From Spirochaetales bacterium (GTDB lineage: Bacteria; Spirochaetota; Spirochaetia; Treponematales; UBA12059): a DNA stretch of 64,000 nt. The notes below the pieces were generated by a model. It made no database searches. It was not told where the DNA came from and saw nothing but the letters and a program-made list of their open reading frames with translations. Where the stretch lies: assembly GCA_016928955.1 (NCBI GenBank), contig JAFGJV010000048.1, forward strand, positions 1 through 64,000. Reading direction: 5' to 3'. This document shows, one piece after another, positions 9,211 to 16,301 of this stretch (the stretch's first letter is position 1; every line of letters begins with the position of its first letter). Both the position numbers and the translations under genes were made by a program.

Positions 9211-9924
9211 ATGCCGCTTGAGACCAGAAAGGTCCTGTGGACCGTCGTATCGATAGCCATTGTGCTGGTTGTGGCGTCCGGCATAGCCGTGGTGGCCTTC
9301 CTGCCCAAAGACCAGACGGCCCAGGCTCCGGCCTTCATAGCTGGCAGCGCTCCGCCCCGTACCACGTCCCCTGCGGTCTATATGGCCCAGAACGAGCCGG
9401 CACCCGTACCCAGCGGGACCGAGCCGGCCGCCCCCGTCATCAGCATCACCACGGTACCGTACGGGGAAAAGCCCAGCCCCGAGGTTCTGTCCGGCACGGT
9501 TACGACCACGACCAGCGCCCCGGCTGCCGCATCCGCCACTCCGTCCGGAACCTCATACACGCCCGCGCCTCCTGTTCCGTCCGGCGCCACCTCGACCAAA
9601 CCAACGAGTCCCTCTACCACGGTCAAGCCGGCATCAAAACCCGCCGTGGCTACGAGCGCCCCAAAGACGGTCACGGTGACCGAATACTGGATACAGGCTG
9701 CCAGTTTCTCGAGCCGTTCGCGGGCGGAGGATTTCCAGCGCGACCTGGCGGCCAGAAGCCTTGCGTCGATCATCACCATGAAGGACGTAGACGGGGTCAC
9801 CTGGTACCGCATACGCATCGGCCCCTACGGCACCAAAAGCGAGGCTGATGGCTGGTTAGGCAAGGTCCGCGCCCTGCCCGGCTGCGACGAGGCATACGTG
9901 TCCATGCAAAGCGCCCAGCGCTAA
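9211..9924 (+). CDS. Inner-membrane protein with C-terminal SPOR domain
   Basis: 237 residues: a short cytoplasmic N-terminus, one membrane helix (VLWTVVSIAIVLVVASGIAVVAFL), a long Pro/Ser/Thr/Ala-rich linker of about 120 residues and a C-terminal SPOR domain (EYWIQAASFSSRSRAEDF to CDEAYVSM). SPOR domains bind denuded glycan strands at the division septum. The layout matches FtsN/DedD-type proteins, so a role in cell division is likely but the exact member cannot be named. The start at 9211 is set by GGGAGGGGG upstream. Confidence 0.82.
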   Translation: MPLETRKVLWTVVSIAIVLVVASGIAVVAFLPKDQTAQAPAFIAGSAPPRTTSPAVYMAQNEPAPVPSGTEPAAPVISITTVPYGEKPSPEVLSGTVTTTTSAPAAASATPSGTSYTPAPPVPSGATSTKPTSPSTTVKPASKPAVATSAPKTVTVTEYWIQAASFSSRSRAEDFQRDLAARSLASIITMKDVDGVTWYRIRIGPYGTKSEADGWLGKVRALPGCDEAYVSMQSAQR

Positions 9925-10005
9925 ACTGATAGCCCTATCGAGCGCACCCCTTCCCTGGCGGCCTTTCCTTTGGTACTTTAATCCTGGCTCGGGGAGGCCT
10001 GCGGC

Positions 10006-11118
10006 ATGGACAGCGATCGCTTCAGAGGTTTCAATTACGCCAAGGCCAACCTGTTCCTGGTCGGCCTCATCGTGCTCATGCTGGTGGCGGCCGTGCTCAA
10101 GCTGGCCCAGCCGGTCGTGCTGGCCCTGGTCGTGTCGGTGCTGCTGGCCTTTGTGCTTGAGCCCCTGATTGCCGTGTTCGAGCGGCTCAAAGTGCCGCGC
10201 GTGCTGTCCATCATCATCGTGTTCCTGCTCATCAGCGTGGGCCTGGTCGTTATCGGCGCCATATTGGCCGGCAGCATCAGCACCATAGCCACGCTGTACC
10301 CCAAGTACGAGGAACGCTTCACGGAAATATACCAGCGCGTGGCCTCTGTTCTGTCCCTGCCCTACGACGAGCACCGATCCCTGTTCCAGAACCTGTGGGA
10401 CCAGCTCGGCGTCAGGCAGAAGGTTCAGTCCTGGGCCTTGTCCCTGTCCCAGTCGTCTGCCGCCTTCCTGGGCGACACGGCCATGGTCCTCCTCCTCACC
10501 GTGTTCCTGCTCCTTGAAATAGGCCACATGCGTACCCGTGTTGAGACGGCCTTTGCGGGCAAAATGTCCGGCCGCATCCAGGCCATCATAGCCGACGTGG
10601 TCAAGCAGGTTGCCCGCTACATGAGCATCAAGTTCCTGTCCAGCATGGTCACCGGCGTGCTGGTCGGCATACTGCTGGCCATCATCGGCGTCGACTTTGC
10701 CATCGTATGGGGCGTGCTGTCGTTCATCCTAAATTTCATACCGGCCATAGGATCCGTCGTGGCCGGCGGCGGTGTGACGCTCTTTGCCCTGGTGCAATTC
10801 TACCCCGACCCCGGCCCCATCATTGGCGCCTTTCTTGTTGTCACCGGCGTCAACATGGTAATAGGCAACTTTGTGGAACCGAGGGTGCAGGGCGAAAACC
10901 TTGGGCTGTCGCCTTTTGTCATCATCCTGTCCCTGATGGCTTGGGGCTGGCTCTGGGGCTTTGCCGGCATGGTCCTGGCCGTGCCCATGACCGTGATCGT
11001 CAAGATCGTGTGCGAGAACGTGCCCATCCTGGAGCCCGTGTCCGTCATGCTCGGTTCGTTCAAGGCTGCCAAGCTCAAGGAAAATCCGGAAACGCCCCCT
11101 TCGCCGGACATGCTCTAG
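10006..11118 (+). CDS. AI-2E (PerM/UPF0118) family membrane transporter
   Basis: 370 residues with about eight hydrophobic segments in the family order: paired helices near the N-terminus (FLVGLIVLMLVAAVLKLAQPVVLALVVSVLLAFVLEPL), a central soluble stretch, and C-terminal helices with FILNFIPAIGSVVAGG and NFVEPRVQGENLGLSPFVIILSLMAWGWLWG cut by polar residues, the two hallmarks of the family. Members export small molecules or, in some bacteria, exchange Na+ for protons; the substrate here is unknown. GGGGAGG precedes the ATG. Confidence 0.85.
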   Translation: MDSDRFRGFNYAKANLFLVGLIVLMLVAAVLKLAQPVVLALVVSVLLAFVLEPLIAVFERLKVPRVLSIIIVFLLISVGLVVIGAILAGSISTIATLYPKYEERFTEIYQRVASVLSLPYDEHRSLFQNLWDQLGVRQKVQSWALSLSQSSAAFLGDTAMVLLLTVFLLLEIGHMRTRVETAFAGKMSGRIQAIIADVVKQVARYMSIKFLSSMVTGVLVGILLAIIGVDFAIVWGVLSFILNFIPAIGSVVAGGGVTLFALVQFYPDPGPIIGAFLVVTGVNMVIGNFVEPRVQGENLGLSPFVIILSLMAWGWLWGFAGMVLAVPMTVIVKIVCENVPILEPVSVMLGSFKAAKLKENPETPPSPDML

Positions 11119-11179
11119 CAAGCATCCCCGCCCGGGCGTCTTTTATTTACTCAACAGCTTGTGATGGTTTTCGAAAAAG

Positions 11180-11208
11180 AAGCCCCGGGCTCTTAGGCCC
11201 CGGGGCTT
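11180..11208 (-). terminator. Rho-independent terminator of the purine permease gene
   Basis: A 10-bp GC-rich stem (AAGCCCCGGG pairing with CCCGGGGCTT, 9-base loop). Read on the minus strand it is followed by TCTTTTTCG, the expected U-rich tail, so it mainly serves the permease and may also stop the converging exporter transcript. Confidence 0.7.
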
Positions 11209-11266
11209 TGCCGTCTTATCCGCAGTTTGCAGGGAGCGGGTCGCCCGAACGGCTCCCGCCCCTTCT

Positions 11267-12553
11267 TTACAGGATGTGCTTGAGCACGAAGAACGCGCCT
11301 ACCACCCAGGTAACCACGGATATCTCCTTGATCTTTCCGGTGATGGCCTTGAGGAAGATGTAGGACAGGATACCGAACACCAGGCCTTCTGCGATGCTGT
11401 AGGTCAGCGGCATGAACAGCATGGTGATGAAGGCGGGGATGGCCTCGGTGAAGTCGGAGAGGTCAATGTCCTTGACCGGGCTCAGCATGAACAAGCCAAC
11501 CAGAATGAGGGCCGGAGCGGTGGCCGCTCCGGGTACCAGGAGGAAGAGCGGCGAGAAAAGCAGGGCCAGGCCGAACAGCACCGAGGTGGTGACGGCGGTA
11601 AGGCCGGTGCGGCCGCCGTCCGCCACGCCCGAGGCGCTTTCAATGTACGACGTGACGGTGGAGGTACCGAGGGCGGCGCCCGCCACGGTGCCCACGGCGT
11701 CGGACAGAAGGGCCTGTTTGACGCGGGGGATCTCGCCGTTCTTGTTAATGAGACCGGCCTGCGTGGTGACGCCTACCAGGGTGCCTATGGTGTCAAAAAT
11801 ATCGACGAACAGGAACGTGAAGAACACGATGAAGAAATCAAGCGTCAGCACCTTGTCGAACTGGAACTGGAAGAACAGGGGCGCGTCGGGCAGCTTGAAC
11901 GGGGTCCAGCCTTTGGGAATTGAGGTGACGCCAAAGGGAATTCCGATAAGGGTCGTGGCCACTATGCCTATGAGCAGGGCGCCTTTTACCTTGAAGGCCA
12001 GAAGCACGCCGGTCAGCACGAGGCCTATGAGAGCCACAAGGACCTTGCCGTCGCCCATGGAACCGAGGCCGACCAGGGTTGCGTCGTTGTTCACAACGAT
12101 TCCCGCGTTCTGGAGGCCTATGAAGGCTATGAACAGGCCTATGCCCACGGATACGGCCCGCTTGATGTTGGCCGGGATGGATTTGATGATGGCTTCCCTG
12201 ATATTGAACAGGGACATCAGGATGAAGACGATACCTTCCAGGAACACTGCGGTCAGGGCGAGCTGCCAGGGGTAGCCCATCCCGAGCACCACGGTGAAGG
12301 CAAAGAAGGCGTTCAGGCCCATGCCCGGTGCCAACGCTATGGGCAGATTGGCCACCAAGCCCATCATCAACGTGGCAATCAGCGAAGCCAGGGCCGTGGC
12401 GGTGAACACGGCTCCCGCCGGCATGCCGGCGGCGGACAGAATTCCGGGGTTGACGGCCAGAATGTAGGCCATGGTCATGAAGGTCGTTATGCCCGCCATG
12501 ATTTCCGTGCGCACATTGGTGTTATGCGCTTTTAGCTGGAAAAGTTTTTCCAC
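11267..12553 (-). CDS. NCS2-family purine base permease (AzgA/PbuG type)
   Basis: 428 residues with 12-14 membrane segments. The N-terminus (NVRTEIMAGITTFMTMAYILAVNPGIL) and LAPGMGLNAFFAFTVV are characteristic of the AzgA/PbuG branch, proton symporters for hypoxanthine, guanine and adenine, rather than the UapA/XanQ xanthine-urate branch. FVDIFDTIGTLVGVT in the middle and TSTVTSYIESASGVADGGRTG match the substrate-site helices. The start is GTG with GAGGAGGC upstream. It is divergent from adenine deaminase, so uptake and first deamination are probably regulated together. Confidence 0.9.
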   Translation of the reverse strand: MEKLFQLKAHNTNVRTEIMAGITTFMTMAYILAVNPGILSAAGMPAGAVFTATALASLIATLMMGLVANLPIALAPGMGLNAFFAFTVVLGMGYPWQLALTAVFLEGIVFILMSLFNIREAIIKSIPANIKRAVSVGIGLFIAFIGLQNAGIVVNNDATLVGLGSMGDGKVLVALIGLVLTGVLLAFKVKGALLIGIVATTLIGIPFGVTSIPKGWTPFKLPDAPLFFQFQFDKVLTLDFFIVFFTFLFVDIFDTIGTLVGVTTQAGLINKNGEIPRVKQALLSDAVGTVAGAALGTSTVTSYIESASGVADGGRTGLTAVTTSVLFGLALLFSPLFLLVPGAATAPALILVGLFMLSPVKDIDLSDFTEAIPAFITMLFMPLTYSIAEGLVFGILSYIFLKAITGKIKEISVVTWVVGAFFVLKHIL

Positions 12554-12688
12554 CGTTCAGCCTCCTCGCGTTGATGCTTATCCGCCCATACCAGGCGTCG
12601 CGCACGGCTCCGAAGGTCCGCCGCAAGCATTCGTATCCAGACGAGCCTACGCCCTGCCCGTCCAACACGCAAGCTTTTTTTAGCGGGA

Positions 12689-12704
12689 ACACAATTACTT
12701 GTGT
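12689..12704. promoter_or_regulatory. Putative operator: ACACAA-N4-TTGTGT
   Basis: A perfect 6-bp inverted repeat between the permease and adenine deaminase genes. It shares the CACAA/TTGTG core with the palindrome at 12817-12835, which suggests one regulator binds both. The remainder of the 309-base gap (12554-12862) holds the adenine deaminase promoter; no purine riboswitch consensus was found in it on either strand. Confidence 0.45.
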
Positions 12705-12763
12705 CGCGCTTGGGGCCCAGCAACGTAAACTGCGGGAATTTCTCTTTTTTGGACGATTTTTAT

Positions 12764-12791
12764 TTGACAAAGCAGGGAACCCTGCTACAAT
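12764..12791 (+). promoter_or_regulatory. Sigma-70-type promoter with palindrome in the spacer, upstream of adenine deaminase
   Basis: TTGACA (12764-12769), 16-base spacer, TACAAT (12786-12791). The spacer carries a perfect inverted repeat, AGCAGGG-AA-CCCTGCT (12771-12786), placed where a repressor would occlude RNA polymerase. This is the best promoter match seen in the window. Confidence 0.65.
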
Positions 12792-12816
12792 CTTCCCTAC
12801 CCCTACTGGTCAGGCG

Positions 12817-12835
12817 GCGCACAAGCTTTGTGCGC
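12817..12835. promoter_or_regulatory. Putative operator: GCGCACAA-N3-TTGTGCGC
   Basis: Perfect 8-bp arms, in the 5' leader of adenine deaminase. Its right arm contains TTGTGC (12828-12833), which is 17 bases from CAGGCT (12851-12856), itself 6 bases before the ATG. A weak second, leaderless promoter could therefore overlap the operator; its -10 match is poor. Confidence 0.45.
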
Positions 12836-12862
12836 ACCCGAACCCGTAGCCAGGCTCCGTCC

Positions 12863-14602
12863 ATGCTGAAATCAGACTATATCGCCGTAGCGCGGGGGCG
12901 TACTCCCGCGGACCTCAACCTTACCCACTGCCGCGTCGTGGACTTTTTCCGCGGCCGCGTTTTGGATGAAGCCACGGTATCGGTGTACAGGGGCTACGTG
13001 GTCGGCGTGAACGACGGCCTCAAGGCGGCCGAGACCAGGGATCTAGGCGGGGCCTATCTCTGCCCGGGCCTGGTTGACGCCCATGTTCATATAGAATCCA
13101 GTCTCCTGTCGCCGGCCGAATTCGCCCGCCTGGTGGTGCCCCGCGGCACGCTGTCCGTTGTGGCCGATCCCCACGAGATAGCCAACGTGCAGGGGTACGA
13201 CGGCATCATGTGGATGCTCAGGGCCTCGGAAGGCCTTCCACTTGACTGCTACTTCATGGCCCCGTCCTGCGTCCCGGCCACGGGCTTTGACACGGCGGGG
13301 GCCGAGCTGTACGCGTCGGACCTGGCGCCCTTCGCACGGGAGGAACGAGTCCTTGGCCTTGGCGAGGTGATGAACTACCCCGGTGTCCTGTCGGGCGACC
13401 CCCGCGTGCTGGACAAGATGTCCTTGTTCTGGGAAGCGGGAAAGGCCATAGACGGCCACGCGCCGGGCTTGTCCGGCCGCGACCTGTCCGCCTATGTGAT
13501 GGCCGGCATCCGCAGCGACCACGAGGCCACCACCCCGGAAGAGGCTCTTGAGAAACTCGGCAAAGGCGTATGGATCATGGCGCGCTTCGGATCCGGCGCC
13601 CGGGACCTGGAAAACCTAATTCCAGCCATGACGCCGGATACCTGCCGCCGCATGATGCTGTGCACTGACGACCGCCACCCCAACGACATAGCCGGCGAGG
13701 GGCATATAGACGCGGCCGTGCGCTCCCTGGTGGCCGGCGGCGTACCCTGGATGGACGCCCTCCGCATGGCCTGCCACAACCCGTCCCTGTACTACGGACT
13801 CAGGCGGCGCGGAGCCATAGCTCCCGGCTACAAGGCCGACTTCATCACCTTCTCCGACCCTGCCGATTTCCGCGTGTCCGCCGCGTACCGGGCAGGCGCC
13901 TTGGTCGCGGCCAACGGCTCGCCCACGGATGGCTTTGAGGCCTTCGGCGCCGAGCGCCGCCTGGCACCGGCCGTGCGCGACTCGGTCAACATCAAGTGGC
14001 TGGAGGAAAAGGATTTCCGCATTCCGGACGAGGGCGGAGCTGTCCGCGTCATAGAGGCGCGGGCCAATTCCATAGTCACAGCCGCTTCCGAGGCCAGGCC
14101 CCTGGTAGACAACGGCCTCTGCCTGGCTGATACAAGCAGGGACCTGCTCAAGATATTCGTCATCGAGCGCCATACCGGCTCGGGCTCCATAGGCAAGGGC
14201 TTCATACGAGGCCTGGGCCTCAAGAAGGGCGCCGTGGGCTCCACTGTCAGCCACGACTCGCACAACATGATCATTGCCGGTGTGGACGACGCGTCCATAT
14301 TCAAGGCTGCCCGCCGCCTGAACGCCATGAAGGGCGGCTTTGTTGTCACCGATGGCGACGACGTGGTGGCCGAGCTCGCCCTTCCGGTTGCCGGGCTCAT
14401 GAGCGACCGCCCAGCATCCGAAGTCCTTGCCGCCCTGGACGGCTTTGAGCGCTATTTCAAGGAGCAGGGCGTACACGGGGACTCCCCCCTTACCCTGTTG
14501 TCCTTTATGGCCTTACCGGTGATACCCAGCCTCAAGATCACCGACAAGGGCCTTGTGGACGTGGATCGGTTCGAGATGGTACCGCTGTTCAAGGGATCTT
14601 GA
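12863..14602 (+). CDS. ade: Adenine deaminase
   Basis: 579 residues, matching the length of bacterial AdeC (about 577). It hydrolyses adenine to hypoxanthine and ammonia. The N-terminal beta domain leads to the metal site PGLVDAHVHIESSLLSPAEFA, then VVADPHEIANVQG, EVMNYPG, DGHAPGLSG and DDRHPNDIAGEGHID, all AdeC signatures. The C-terminal domain has KRG-like GLKKGAVGSTVSHDSHN and LMSDRPA. The open frame extends further upstream, but ATG 12863 gives the family length. It feeds hypoxanthine to the xanthine dehydrogenase encoded next door. Confidence 0.95.
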   Translation: MLKSDYIAVARGRTPADLNLTHCRVVDFFRGRVLDEATVSVYRGYVVGVNDGLKAAETRDLGGAYLCPGLVDAHVHIESSLLSPAEFARLVVPRGTLSVVADPHEIANVQGYDGIMWMLRASEGLPLDCYFMAPSCVPATGFDTAGAELYASDLAPFAREERVLGLGEVMNYPGVLSGDPRVLDKMSLFWEAGKAIDGHAPGLSGRDLSAYVMAGIRSDHEATTPEEALEKLGKGVWIMARFGSGARDLENLIPAMTPDTCRRMMLCTDDRHPNDIAGEGHIDAAVRSLVAGGVPWMDALRMACHNPSLYYGLRRRGAIAPGYKADFITFSDPADFRVSAAYRAGALVAANGSPTDGFEAFGAERRLAPAVRDSVNIKWLEEKDFRIPDEGGAVRVIEARANSIVTAASEARPLVDNGLCLADTSRDLLKIFVIERHTGSGSIGKGFIRGLGLKKGAVGSTVSHDSHNMIIAGVDDASIFKAARRLNAMKGGFVVTDGDDVVAELALPVAGLMSDRPASEVLAALDGFERYFKEQGVHGDSPLTLLSFMALPVIPSLKITDKGLVDVDRFEMVPLFKGS

Positions 14603-14686
14603 TCCGTTCCGGCCGGATCCGGCGGCGCCCCCGGAAACCCGCCCCCTGTCCCGACACAATCCAGATCCCCAAGAATGCAGCTTCCG

Positions 14687-14715
14687 TTGCGCGGAGGCTC
14701 CGCCGGCTCTACACT
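14687..14715 (+). promoter_or_regulatory. Candidate promoter of the purine operon
   Basis: TTGCGC (14687-14692), 17-base spacer, TACACT (14710-14715). The spacer contains a perfect palindrome, GCGGAG-G-CTCCGC (14691-14703). Transcription would begin near 14722, giving a leader of about 125 bases. Confidence 0.4.
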
Positions 14716-14796
14716 GTAGGTAGCCCATATAGTCGCGCCGCGGGCACCTCGTCCCCATCCCGTTCATACACGCCCGCCTCCCGCGCGAGCACTACC

Positions 14797-14831
14797 AGGG
14801 TTTTGAAATACTTGAAGCATTTCAACACCCT
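14797..14831 (+). promoter_or_regulatory. Inverted repeat in the leader of the purine operon
   Basis: Arms 14797-14809 and 14819-14831 pair at 12 of 13 positions around a 9-base loop and end just before the AAGGA ribosome site (14835-14839) of the first gene. It could be an operator or an RNA hairpin that limits ribosome access. Confidence 0.45.
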
Positions 14832-14846
14832 GCTTAAGGAATCGCC

Positions 14847-16301
14847 ATGAAACGCGTCATACGCTTCAGGCTCAACGAACGCCTGTACGAAGAGGAAATC
14901 GGCTCGGAACAGCCCGCCCTGGACTGGATACGCAAGACAGCTGGCCTGACCGGCACCAAGGAAGGCTGCCGGGAAGGCGACTGCGGCGCCTGCCTGGTAC
15001 TGCTCGGCGGCCGCGGCATGGATGGCCGGCCTGAGTGGAAAGCCGTCACGTCTTGCACGCTGGGCATGGGCGAGCTGGACGGACGCCACCTGGTGACCAT
15101 CGAGGGCCTGGCATCCGGCGGCCTCACGCCGGTCATGGAGGCCATGCTTGACGAGGGTGCCAGCCAGTGCGGGTTCTGCTCGCCCGGCTTCATCATAGCC
15201 CTTACGGGTTTCCTGGTGTCCGGCCAGGCCATAGACCCGGTGTCCGCCATGGCGTCCGTGGAAGGCAATTTGTGCCGCTGTACCGGCTACGGCTCCATCC
15301 GCCGTGCCGCGTCCATACTGGCCAGGGACTTTGCGGACCTGCCCGCGGGGCTTGAGCGGCGCCTGCCCGAGCTAGCGCGGCGACACGTTCTCCCGGCCGC
15401 CCTTGCCCAGCTCATGCTTGAGCCGCCCGAACCGGCCGGTTCCCAGGGCGCGGCCTTTGCGGCCATACACCCCGAGGATCCTTCGCTTGTGGACCTGGGC
15501 GGCGGCACGGACTGGTACGTACGCAACCCTGATCCCGACCCCGACCTGGCCCCCCGCTTCTCAGACCAGGCCCCCGGAGCCCGGTCCATACGCGCCGGCG
15601 GCAGCGCCGAGCGCCCCGTGCTTGAGCTTGGCTCAGCGGTGACCGTGGACGACTTCTTTGCCTCGCCGCTGGTCCGGAACCTGGCTCCCGGCATCGAGCG
15701 CTTTGCCGCGGACATGGCCAGTCCCCCGATTAGGGCACGCGCCACCCTGGCGGGCAATATCGTCAACGCGTCGCCCATAGCAGACCTCACATCCATGCTC
15801 CTGGCCCTGGGAGCCCGCCTGGTCCTGGAAGGCGGCCCGGACGGGGAGCGCCTCCTGGAATTGTCGGACTTTTTCCTGGGCTACAAGAAAACGGATATCC
15901 GCGACGGGGAGCGCGTGCGTGGCATCCTGATACCCGCGTCGCCCCTCCGCTTCAACTTTGAGAAGGCGGCAAAACGAGCGCGCCTGGACATAGCCACGGT
16001 CAACACGGCCATGGCCGTGACGCTCGCCCCGGACGGCGGCATAGCGTCGGTCAGGGCGTCGGCCGGCGGCGTGGCTCCGGTGCCCCTGCGCATGGTGGCG
16101 CTGGAAAACGCCATGGTCGGCAAACAGCCGTCCGCCGCCCTCGCGCGGGAAGCCGGCAAGCTGGCCTACGACTGCGGCTCGCCCATAGGTGACGTGCGTG
16201 GATCGGCCGGCTACCGGCGCCGCCTCATGGAGCGGCTTACCTGGGCCCACTTCATCCGGCTGTGGCCGGAGCTTGGCCTGGAAAAGGAGCTCCTGGCATG
16301 A
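14847..16301 (+). CDS. Xanthine dehydrogenase small subunit: two [2Fe-2S] clusters plus FAD domain
   Basis: 484 residues, similar in build to the XdhA subunit of two-subunit bacterial xanthine dehydrogenases (about 460). Cluster one is bound by C41, C46, C49 and C70 (CREGDCGAC), cluster two by C108, C111, C143 and C145 (CGFC and CRCTGY). The FAD-binding domain follows from about 190, with RATLAGNIVNASPIADL. Electrons from the molybdenum subunit would pass through these centres to NAD+. It is the first gene of the locus, with AAGGA before the ATG, and its stop overlaps the next start (ATGA). Confidence 0.9.
   Translation: MKRVIRFRLNERLYEEEIGSEQPALDWIRKTAGLTGTKEGCREGDCGACLVLLGGRGMDGRPEWKAVTSCTLGMGELDGRHLVTIEGLASGGLTPVMEAMLDEGASQCGFCSPGFIIALTGFLVSGQAIDPVSAMASVEGNLCRCTGYGSIRRAASILARDFADLPAGLERRLPELARRHVLPAALAQLMLEPPEPAGSQGAAFAAIHPEDPSLVDLGGGTDWYVRNPDPDPDLAPRFSDQAPGARSIRAGGSAERPVLELGSAVTVDDFFASPLVRNLAPGIERFAADMASPPIRARATLAGNIVNASPIADLTSMLLALGARLVLEGGPDGERLLELSDFFLGYKKTDIRDGERVRGILIPASPLRFNFEKAAKRARLDIATVNTAMAVTLAPDGGIASVRASAGGVAPVPLRMVALENAMVGKQPSAALAREAGKLAYDCGSPIGDVRGSAGYRRRLMERLTWAHFIRLWPELGLEKELLA

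Noticed and set aside
12554..12862. Purine riboswitch upstream of the permease or adenine deaminase
   Set aside because: Neither strand has the conserved core and loop sequences of the purine aptamer; only palindromic DNA-type sites are seen.
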